64,000 nt of DNA from Brachypterus glaber (Eukaryota; Arthropoda; Insecta; Coleoptera; Kateretidae), in assembly GCA_958510825.1 (NCBI GenBank), contig OY294044.1, forward strand, positions 42,931,550 through 42,995,549, given 5' to 3'. The translations under genes and the position numbers were made by a program. This document shows positions 57,098 through 64,000 of this stretch, in pieces; the first letter of the stretch is position 1, and each line of letters starts with the position of its first letter. The notes under the pieces are model-generated. The model ran no database searches and was not told where the DNA came from. It was given only the letters and a program-made list of their open reading frames with translations.

Positions 57098-59050
57098 AGT
57101 CGCATACTCGTTACGAAAACTACTATTATAAAAATCTTTTTCTAAAATGTCACACCCGTGACCTTTTTTAAATTATACCGCTATAAATTAAGTAAGGTTC
57201 AACTACCGTTTTTAGATTATAGTGACTCGATCTATAATATCTTTTATACTTTCGAGCGACCTCGTTAGTTCAGGTGCTTACAGAATACACCTTTTAACAG
57301 ATCAAAACCAAACCTTTAACTTTTAGGAGATGACTCATGGGGGAGTTTTCTTTGTTTTTCTTTACTTTCCCCTTAGTAATGGCTCTAACGATTTTGCTCA
57401 AATTTTGTATGTTAATAGTAAATTACAAATATTACAAAAAGTCATTACTGGATTTCCCCGAAAAAATCACATAAAGGCGTATTTTTTTGTAATTTTGGCA
57501 AATGCAAGTTTATAATTTTTCGAGAAAATTACAGTTAAAAAGATTTTGACCATCAAAAATAAGAACTAAAAATTGTGTACTTATAAAGTTTTTTTCAGCA
57601 ACAGAATATTCTATAAGCCCAGTTTAAAAAAAATCACAGGTGTGAAAGTTCCTGATATTTTTATTTCAAACATTTGAAGAATATTTGTGCCAAAATTAAA
57701 ATAAATTCATCCAAAAAAATAAATAAGTTTATATAAACGGGTTGTCACTACGGGCCTGCCCGTAACTATGGACTAACCCTAGTTGTACTACTTTGGCAAA
57801 TAGTTGTATAATTTTCCAAAACTATGGGACGCAGTGCTATGGAAACATATTTTGCATTACGAAACTTTGTTCTATAGGACCAACTAGTTGCAAATGTAGA
57901 ATAATAGAAACAGGGATTAAATTATTTGACCAGTTGAAACAATGTTTTTGTTTGTTTTTGTAATTACTTTGTTTGAAAAACCAGTCTGGCTCGTACGGGT
58001 TATTTTTTTAACTGATTAAAAATACACAGTGAAAAAAAATAGTATACTGTTTGTACGAAAATTAGTTAAACATTGGGTTAAATTAACTCAAATGAGAGGT
58101 GCCCTGTTGTTAACCTTTCAGAAACAGAACCTTTTTATCGAACCGCAATGAGCTTTTTAGATGCATTATGTTTCTTTTTTCATTATAACAGAGTCACACA
58201 AAAATAGGTCAAGAACTTTTTTGGAGACCGTTGTATTTCTATGTATTTTGATGCTCTGAATCCAAATTTAAAGTCAAAATAGCACCTTATCTGATTAGTT
58301 TTGGAAATAACCTCAAAAATTGTCTATTCCATACTATTTATAGAATATACTCCCAACCAGATTTTTACCGAAAATTACCAAATCCAAGAAAATTAGGTAA
58401 GAAACTTAGATAAGAAACTTGCGGTCCAAATTTGAATTCTATAGCTCAAAGAGATTTTGGGTTATCGAGGTCACAAATTTTCCCGAAGCGACCGAAAGAC
58501 CAACGGACCGACATGTCAGCCAGACAAAATTTTATTGCGGAAATTAGATTTATTACATGCATAAACAAGTTAAAAACAATATTTTTTTACTAATGCAGGC
58601 CATTTATTTCATAAAAATGAGTTAAATATTAAATTGATGTGTACCTAAAGAAATACAATGGATCCATGGAGTTTATGCTGATTATTAAAAATTTGAAACT
58701 AGGAAAAATCAATTTTTTATACATTTTTGTTATAAAATTTATATACCCTGTTCCATAATTGATCCTAGCTATCTATATTCAGGATATTAACTAAACATTG
58801 TTGGATCCCTAAATTAAATGTCCATTATGTAGATAATATCTTGTCCAGAAATGAATATTCTGAGAGGGTCTTCAAACTTTGCTACTTAAATATCGATTAA
58901 AACAAGCTGTGAAAATATAGAAAGCTTCACATTTCACAGTATAATCTTCACATGTGAAGATTTTATTATAAAATATGCACTAAGCTGGGTCATAATTTTC
59001 TTTTTCGATTTCGCATTTTATAGTATTTATTTTATTTATCTATAGATTAC
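57098..59050. other. 2-kb spacer, no gene
   Basis: Holds worn words shared with 52.6-53.7 kb. Near 58.45-58.53 kb a GGGTTATCGAGGTCAC plus GACCGAAAGACCAACGGACC block varies the GTTATCGTG/GAC theme. At 58.90-58.96 kb lies a weak end of the AAGCCGTGAAG family (AACAAGCTGTGAAAATATAG). The frame at 57330-57515 has no recognised domain. Confidence 0.45.
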
Positions 59051-60962
59051 AATTGTGGAGGTGACTTTCAAAACGCAGTTTTTGACATTTTTTGAAAAAT
59101 TGAGATAATGATGGTGTTAGAAAACCACGTGGAAAAAAACAACGCAGTTTTTGAACCAAAGCTTGACTTTCAAAACGCAGTTTTTAATTATACTACAGTC
59201 AATATAAGTTTCAACTGCGGCAAAAGTAAAAAAAAGTATGTATTCTTATAGATTTTGGGATGGGAAATTCAATAAAAAAAAGTCTATCGATTTTCGAGTT
59301 TCGGAAGACCCTTAAACGGCCCTTAAAACACCCTAAAAACTCGTTTTTGCCCTATAACTTTTGATTGAAACCTACTAGAAAATGAAACAGCACAAAAAAT
59401 GCAATAAAACTGCTTAATATTTTTTCCCTTAATTTCTATTGGTTGGAAGATATAACGCATTTAAAGTCGTAACTCATTCGTTGTTAAAACATTTTAGGAC
59501 TGGCTGCCATTTAAACACCCTTTTATATATCGGCTTAATATCTTTCAAAATATTTTAAATATATCTAAGAATAATTTATGCAAAATTTCAGCTTAATCTG
59601 ATTAGGGTTTACGAAACCCCTATACCCCCCCTCTTATTTATATACGCCCCAGTTTTTAAGAGACTAAACCAAAACGTTTAAAATTTGGATTATTATGGTT
59701 TTCGGGTCAAGAAACACTATGGAATAAAGTCTACCACTTTAAGAGGCGCACAGAAAAATATTGGCCCCTAAAAGTCCCCTAAAACATGTTTTTTTCCACA
59801 TATCTTTTTTGTAGTTAGTTGGAACTTTTTTATTATTAGATTCTCTTTCAGCAACCCTAAAAACCCCATTATACCAATTTTCACAAAAACTACCCTCCAC
59901 CCCTCAGGGGGTGAAATTCAAAAAAAAATATTTTCAGATTCATATTCGTCAACCCCAGAAACCCCTATATAACAATTTTAAAGAAAATATTGAAAATATT
60001 TGTCCCCTCCCCACCCCCTCGGGGGTGGAGTAAAAAAAATATTATTAGATTCAATTTTAGCAACCTTAAAAACCCCTATATAGCAATTTTCAAATTTTAC
60101 TATTTTTTTAATTTTTCCCCATTTGCCCCCCTCGCCGCACCCCAATGTTCACCAAAAACAATCCCGAGCGAGAACTTTTGGTAAAATACCTGTATGCCGA
60201 ATTTCAAGTCTCTAGCTTAAAGCGTTCTTGAGTTATCGTGCCCACAAGATTTCCCAGACAGACCGATCGACCGACCCAACGACCGACCGATGAACAATTT
60301 ATTCTTTGCTTGAAATGGATTTATATCGACATAAAACGTCATAAAACGCAAAAATACGCAAAAAAAAATTTTTAAATTTTTTCACGAATACAAGGCTTTC
60401 CAAAATTTATAAAAATTTAAAATGGGAAAGCAAAATAGGCTCATACATTGAGAATGTATGTACAATATGGATCTATTTATAAGTTACGTACCACTCTGTG
60501 GAGAGACCCCCTCTCTCCCTAGTGTCATGTTGTGTGTTGAGTTAAATGAAATAAGCGTTACACAGAGAGGTTCAAAATAGTAAAAAAAGGTTTTAAATAA
60601 TATATGGACAGCCCCTGTATACTATTTGTATCTATACTTACCTAAAAAATATTTAAAAAATCAAATCACAAGAGATTCTATTAATAATATTCATATTCAT
60701 TTAAATGCTGGACTATCAAAACGCAGTTTTTATGCTTTGACTTTCAAAACGCAGTTTTTAATTTTTTAATATGCAATTTTTTTAATAATTAGTGAAACTG
60801 ATTTAAATCGCCAATGTAATTTAACTATTCTCTCTAAAATAGATAATACCTGATGTTCATTGGTACTATAAAAGCTGTTATAGTTCTTAAATTAATACTT
60901 GGTTGATATCTCGAAATGTGTTATTTGTCAAAAACTGCGTTTTGAAAGTCACCTCCTCAATT
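59051..60962. mobile_element. TIR element with iterated AACGCAG motif, copy 2 (1.91 kb)
   Basis: The ends AATTGTGGAGGTGACTTTC and GAAAGTCACCTCCTCAATT are inverted. AAAACGCAGTTTTT occurs at 59070, 59172, 60718 and 60746, in mutated form near 59140, and inverted at 60930: the same positions as in copy 1. The middle has extra material relative to copy 1: about three diverged units of about 105 bp (AGATTC…TTTTAGCAACCYTAAAAACC, each with a CCCCTC…GGGGGTG block) at 59838-60080, followed by the GTTATCGTG module. No transposase frame is visible. Confidence 0.9.
59838..60445 (+). repeat. Dispersed module, fullest copy
   Basis: Order: about three units of about 105 bp, CCAATGTTCACCAAAAACAAT, TCTAGCTTAAAGCGTTCTTG, GTTATCGTGCCCACAAGAT, the tract GACAGACCGATCGACCGACC with CAACGACCGACC, TATCGACATAAAACGTC, CACGAATACAAGGCTTTCC and GGGAAAGCAAAAT. 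It matches 31817-32262 (inverted) and 6315-6625. Confidence 0.75.
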
Positions 60963-61674
60963 ATACTGTAGCATGAAGAGCGCTATAAGCCTAATCTTGT
61001 GGCGACTTTCTTCATTAATTTTGAAACGAAACCAAACATTCAGAATTTCCATCTCTACCCCCGCCAGCACCGAAGGTTCCAGTTACCTTCCAGAAATATT
61101 GCAACCTTTCATTTTAACAACATTTTACAAGTTACCTTCCTGAAACCTTTCAAGCGGCAAAATAAAACCAGATATTTGTTACCTTCCTGGAAGATTCCAG
61201 GAACATAACATAACATAAGTTACCTTCCTGAAAGATAACTGCATAATGCAGCCTGCATTGCAATTTTAGCATAATTATCAAATAAATATATATTTAATCA
61301 TGGTGCCTTGGATCAAGCAAGTTTGAGTAGAAATGTCAGAATTAAATTAAAAAAATGAAATGTCAAATTGTTAAAAAATATATTAGTCGTACAAATGTGA
61401 TAATATTATTGTAAAATTTTAGTTAGTTTTATTTCAAAATTTCAACTTAAAACGCTAGAATTATTTATGTTATGCGCCATCATTTTCGGTCTGCAACATT
61501 CATGAGACCTAGCATTGTTATCTTTCTGAAAAGTAACACACATCGGACATTTTAACCTTCCAAATAGCTTGCAGGAACGAAACGAGATCTATGTATATGC
61601 AATGTTCCTGAAACTATGGAACATAACCGATGGTTTTTTTTTCAGGAACCTTCCTGGAAGGTTGGTGTGCTAAC
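60963..61674. other. Spacer with GTTACCTTCC repeats
   Basis: Apart from the short tandem array listed next, TATCTTTCTGAAAAGTAAC, TTAACCTTCCAAAT and AACCTTCCTGGAAGGTT words recur at 61.51-61.66 kb. The frame at 60999-61208 reads the array and is not recognisable as a gene. Confidence 0.5.
61082..61228 (+). repeat. ~45-bp degenerate tandem array
   Basis: GTTACCTTCC starts at 61082, 61131, 61178 and 61219 (spacings 49, 47 and 41), usually followed by TGAAA or TGGAAG. Confidence 0.7.
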
Positions 61675-61775
61675 CATCATCATCATCAATAGTTTGTTTG
61701 GGTCTTTAAGAGACAGGCGCAGCCTATGGCTCATTTATCTAAAAAAAATATTTAATCTGAATTGAAAGTTGGGGC

Positions 61776-61971
61776 AGTGAGTCTATGCTCACTGATGCGA
61801 GTTGCATCTGTCATAATTTGGGGGGAGTGAGTCTCTGCTCACTGATGCGAGTTGCATCTGTCATAATTTGGCGCTGTGGAGTGGGTGGGAGGGGGATGGG
61901 GAGGGATGTGATAGGGAGAGGAGGGATGTGCGGGAGGAGTGAGACTATCTCACTGATGCTGGGAATGCATC
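61776..61971 (-). repeat. Three stem-loop pairs in the LINE 3' UTR
   Basis: Each unit has two small hairpins in a row: AGTGAG…CTCACT and GATGC…GCATC. Units lie at 61776-61808, 61826-61858 and 61938-61971. The first two are a 50-base tandem duplication. In the third, both loops differ in sequence or length while the stems are unchanged. Confidence 0.8.
61883..61905 (+). other. G-quadruplex-type motif antisense to the LINE
   Basis: Five G-runs of three to five (GGG at 61883 and 61887, GGGGG at 61891, GGGG at 61898, GGG at 61903) separated by one or two bases. It lies in the LINE 3' UTR on the strand opposite to the LINE transcript. Confidence 0.7.
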
Positions 61972-61993
61972 TGTCCTGTATTAGTGGGTACCA

Positions 61994-63556
61994 TTACTGG
62001 TTGAGGACGTTTTTGATCTTTTTGTGAGTGTTGTGTATTTCATGATCGTAATCTAGAAAGTTTGAAATGAGGGGGTTTGGGTGATCTAAATTGTCTTGTA
62101 TAAAAGACGTGCTGTAGCGGATGATTTCCGTTTTTAGGAGGGGCATTTCGAGATCTCTGTGTATCTGGTTGTTCCTCATGAACCAGGGGGCATCGAGGCA
62201 TATTCTGAGTGCCTTGTTTTGGAAGGCCTGAAGTTTTGCTGAGAGCGCTTTGTTAAGGGTGATTTTATTCCAGGCTGGGGCTCCGTAAAGAAGTACCGGC
62301 TTTAGGGTTTGGTTGTAGAGAAGAAGTTTGTTTTTAATGGATAGGGGACTCTTTCTGCCTATTAAGGGGTAGAGTTTGGAGAGGCGGCAATTTGCTATTT
62401 GGAGGGTGTTTTTGACGTGCTGATCCCACGTCAAGTTTTTGGAGATTGTAATGCCGAGGTATTTGGCATGGTTTTCCCAGTTAATGGGTTGGCCATTTAT
62501 CTGAATGGGTTGGGGTGGGCCTCTTCTAATCCTAGAGATTAGGATGCCTTTGGTTTTATTGGCGTTTACTTTGATTTTCCATTTGGAGAACCATTTGATT
62601 AGGGCATCCATTTGGCGCTGGAGGGCGATATGGATGCGCTGGGGGTTTCTGGCTTTTGCTAGGATGCCGGTGTCATCGGCGAACAGGGCTAGTTCAGTGC
62701 CCTGTGTTTTTGGAATATCTGCCGTAAAGAGGTTGTACAGAAGGGGGGATAGTGGGGAACCTTGTGGAACGCCAGCTCTGATGCGGCGGGTGTTGGACTT
62801 ACAGTCGCCTATTTCTATCTGAAAATCTCTGCCTTTGAGGAAGGAGGCTATGAGTTTGGTGATGCCTGGGGGGAGGCCGAGAAAGTGGAGTTTGGCTACA
62901 AGACCTTTGTGCCAAACCTTATCGAAGGCTTTTGCGATGTCCAGGAGGATCAGTCCCGCGGCTTCGAGCCTATTTAGTCCGTCCGTTACAGAGTCTACCA
63001 GGCGAGCTACCTGGTGGACTGTGGAGTGTCTGTTTCGGAAGCCAAATTGCTCATTTGGAAGGAGATTTAGTTCTTCAACTAGAGTTTGAAGTCTGGTTAG
63101 TATGACTTTCTCGGCTATTTTGCCTAGGGAGGAAAGGAGGCTTATGGGGCGGTAGCTTTCAGCAAAAGTTGGATTTTGTCCGGGTTTTTTGATTACTATT
63201 ACGTCTGCGTTTTTCCAGGGCTTTGGAAAGTGGCGCAGTCTGAGCATTGCGTTAACAATGTTAACGATTTCCATAATGGTTTTCCGGGGGAGTATTTTAA
63301 GGATTTTATTCGGTATTTGATCGGGACCGGGGGCTTTCCTTTTTGGGAGATTTTTGATGATGCGTTTGATTTCCTCGGGGGATGTGGGGGTGATAATGTC
63401 GTTTTCGACTTGGTTAGTGACTCTATTATAGATGTGGTTTATGTCTCTCGTAGTTCTCGTCGTCCGAGTCGGGCTCGGAGTCGGTCTCTGATTCGGAGTC
63501 GGAGTCGGGGGGGATTGGAGGGTTTGGTTGAAATTGTTTCCGCATTGCGTCAGCAA
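61994..63556 (-). CDS. Reverse transcriptase domain of Jockey-like LINE ORF2
   Basis: A 520-residue open frame; it opens in frame at a non-ATG codon, so the true start lies upstream across the frameshift. Recognisable in order: KAPGPDQIPNKIL (about 74-86), SYRPISLLSSLGKIAEK (134-150), motif A LLDIAKAFDKVWHKGL with Asp206, motif B AGVPQGSPLSPLLYNLF (261-277), the catalytic FADDT with Asp294 and Asp295, the KYLG thumb motif (365-368), and a C-terminal IHRDLEMP (465-472) typical of the Jockey clade. There is no RNase H domain, as in Jockey. The protein reverse-transcribes its own RNA at the nicked target. The first about 35 residues are out of frame with the linker and are probably not genuine. 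All catalytic residues are present. Confidence 0.93.
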   Translation of the reverse strand: MLTQCGNNFNQTLQSPPTPTPNQRPTPSPTRTTRTTRDINHIYNRVTNQVENDIITPTSPEEIKRIIKNLPKRKAPGPDQIPNKILKILPRKTIMEIVNIVNAMLRLRHFPKPWKNADVIVIKKPGQNPTFAESYRPISLLSSLGKIAEKVILTRLQTLVEELNLLPNEQFGFRNRHSTVHQVARLVDSVTDGLNRLEAAGLILLDIAKAFDKVWHKGLVAKLHFLGLPPGITKLIASFLKGRDFQIEIGDCKSNTRRIRAGVPQGSPLSPLLYNLFTADIPKTQGTELALFADDTGILAKARNPQRIHIALQRQMDALIKWFSKWKIKVNANKTKGILISRIRRGPPQPIQINGQPINWENHAKYLGITISKNLTWDQHVKNTLQIANCRLSKLYPLIGRKSPLSIKNKLLLYNQTLKPVLLYGAPAWNKITLNKALSAKLQAFQNKALRICLDAPWFMRNNQIHRDLEMPLLKTEIIRYSTSFIQDNLDHPNPLISNFLDYDHEIHNTHKKIKNVLNQ

Positions 63557-64000
63557 ATGCTTTGGCTTTTTCGGGGGTGGAGTAGACGACTCCTCTTTCG
63601 CCGTGAATTGGGGGCATGCCTCGTTGGTGGTCGAGGGATAGGGTTTTGGCCATTCTCCAAAGTGATCTATCCTGGGGGTTGAGTGACTTTATTTTTCCCT
63701 CCCAGCGGGAATTTGCTAGTACGTTTAGTCGGTCTTTGACTTCCTGGGTAAGTCTGTTTGCTTCGCGTTTTATATGGGGGTCTTGGAGGGTGCGTGCGCG
63801 ACGAAGAAGTCGGTTTTTCTCTCTGATTAAGTCTTTGAGATCTCTGGGAAGGTCCTGTGGGTTTTGGATATCTACTTTTTTGATTGATTTGGCGCTGTCC
63901 ATTGCGGATTTTATGGTATTGGTGAGGGTGGTTACTGCAATATCTAGTTCTTGGACGGAATTTATTGGATTGATTTTGGTGTTGCTTTCTAGGAGTTCGG
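63426..64000 (-). CDS. Jockey-like ORF2 linker (upstream of RT), partial
   Basis: The frame is open from the window edge, giving about 32 residues before the ATG at 63902 (…INSVQELDIAVTTLTNTIKS), then 158 residues to a stop at 63426. Features include a basic stretch LIREKNRLLRRARTLQDP, a WEGKIKSLNPQDRSLWRMAKTL block, and KAKAFADAMRKQFQPN followed by an acidic tail DSDSESETDSEPDSDDENYE. This is the linker between endonuclease and RT in Jockey elements. It ends in KPHL-stop, whereas the RT frame reads INHIYNRV from the same bases: a one-base indel between about 63434 and 63450 splits one protein into two frames. The endonuclease is outside the window. Confidence 0.88.
   Translation of the reverse strand, partial: ELLESNTKINPINSVQELDIAVTTLTNTIKSAMDSAKSIKKVDIQNPQDLPRDLKDLIREKNRLLRRARTLQDPHIKREANRLTQEVKDRLNVLANSRWEGKIKSLNPQDRSLWRMAKTLSLDHQRGMPPIHGERGVVYSTPEKAKAFADAMRKQFQPNPPIPPDSDSESETDSEPDSDDENYERHKPHL

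Larger units (their letters stand above)
61675..64000 (-). mobile_element. Jockey-like LINE, 3' part, running off the window
   Basis: A non-LTR retrotransposon on the minus strand. The 3' end is marked by an (ATG)4 tail (61675-61686). Upstream come a 3' UTR of about 310 bases with repeated stem-loops, the reverse transcriptase, and the linker that normally follows the endonuclease, which remains open to the window edge. The endonuclease and ORF1 must lie beyond 64000 if present. The RT is intact as a frame but separated from the linker by one frameshift, so this copy could be young yet inactive, or the shift could be a sequence error. Base composition is markedly GC-richer than the rest of the window. 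Confidence 0.93.

Noticed and set aside
62505..63682. Plus-strand open frames of 71-168 residues
   Set aside because: They are antisense readings of the LINE; arginine- and serine-rich stretches come from its acidic coding repeats.

Overview
This window looks like an AT-rich arthropod (probably insect) intergenic region made almost entirely of transposable elements and their debris. The evidence is a Jockey-type LINE, a piggyBac remnant, a mariner/IS630-like transposase remnant, hAT-like elements with 8-bp target duplications, a tRNA-derived SINE with pol III boxes, many terminal-inverted-repeat (TIR) elements, simple repeats and one 200-N assembly gap. I found no host protein-coding gene, tRNA gene or rRNA gene, and nothing bacterial. 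The insect order cannot be fixed from the sequence; a beetle-like genome is only a guess.

Layout. 1-9.9 kb holds small repeats, a 428-bp fold-back element (2275-2702), a 1.5-kb fold-back carrying a SINE (3363-4861) and a 1.6-kb TIR element with an iterated AAAACGCAGTTTTT motif (5480-7060). 9975-12125 is a 2.15-kb LTR-like element with a 4-bp target duplication; an inverted, nearly identical copy with a different duplication lies at 36849-38972. Between them are a LINE RNase H relic (13.7-14.0 kb), a satellite-like array next to the gap (14.5-15.3 kb), a fold-back with inverted internal modules (15.8-17.1 kb), a 3.7-kb nested element containing a tandem 1.16-kb duplication and an inner hAT-like MITE (18949-22638), several palindromic elements (24.7, 27.9, 29.0 and 30.0 kb), a transposase relic (33.3-33.7 kb) and a hAT-like element (34.1 kb). 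39-51.5 kb is a run of short TIR elements, ending in a 1.1-kb nearly complete palindrome (50337-51451). 53854-55456 is a piggyBac element with TTAA flanks and the C-terminal end of its transposase. 55.9-56.8 kb is a second SINE inserted in another repeat. 59051-60962 is a second, longer copy of the AAAACGCAGTTTTT element. 61675-64000 is the 3' part of a Jockey-like LINE on the minus strand, running off the window edge and broken by one frameshift.

No pathway can be reconstructed. The functional units visible are mobile elements: one recently active LINE that could supply reverse transcriptase, a SINE that needs such an enzyme from elsewhere, and many non-autonomous DNA elements that would need transposases not encoded here. 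The most striking points are the motif-iterated TIR family, the 3.7-kb nest, the two inverted LTR-like copies with a conserved intron-like segment, the repeated stem-loops in the LINE 3' UTR, and a dispersed module joining a conserved GTTATCGTG block to a GAC-rich tract.
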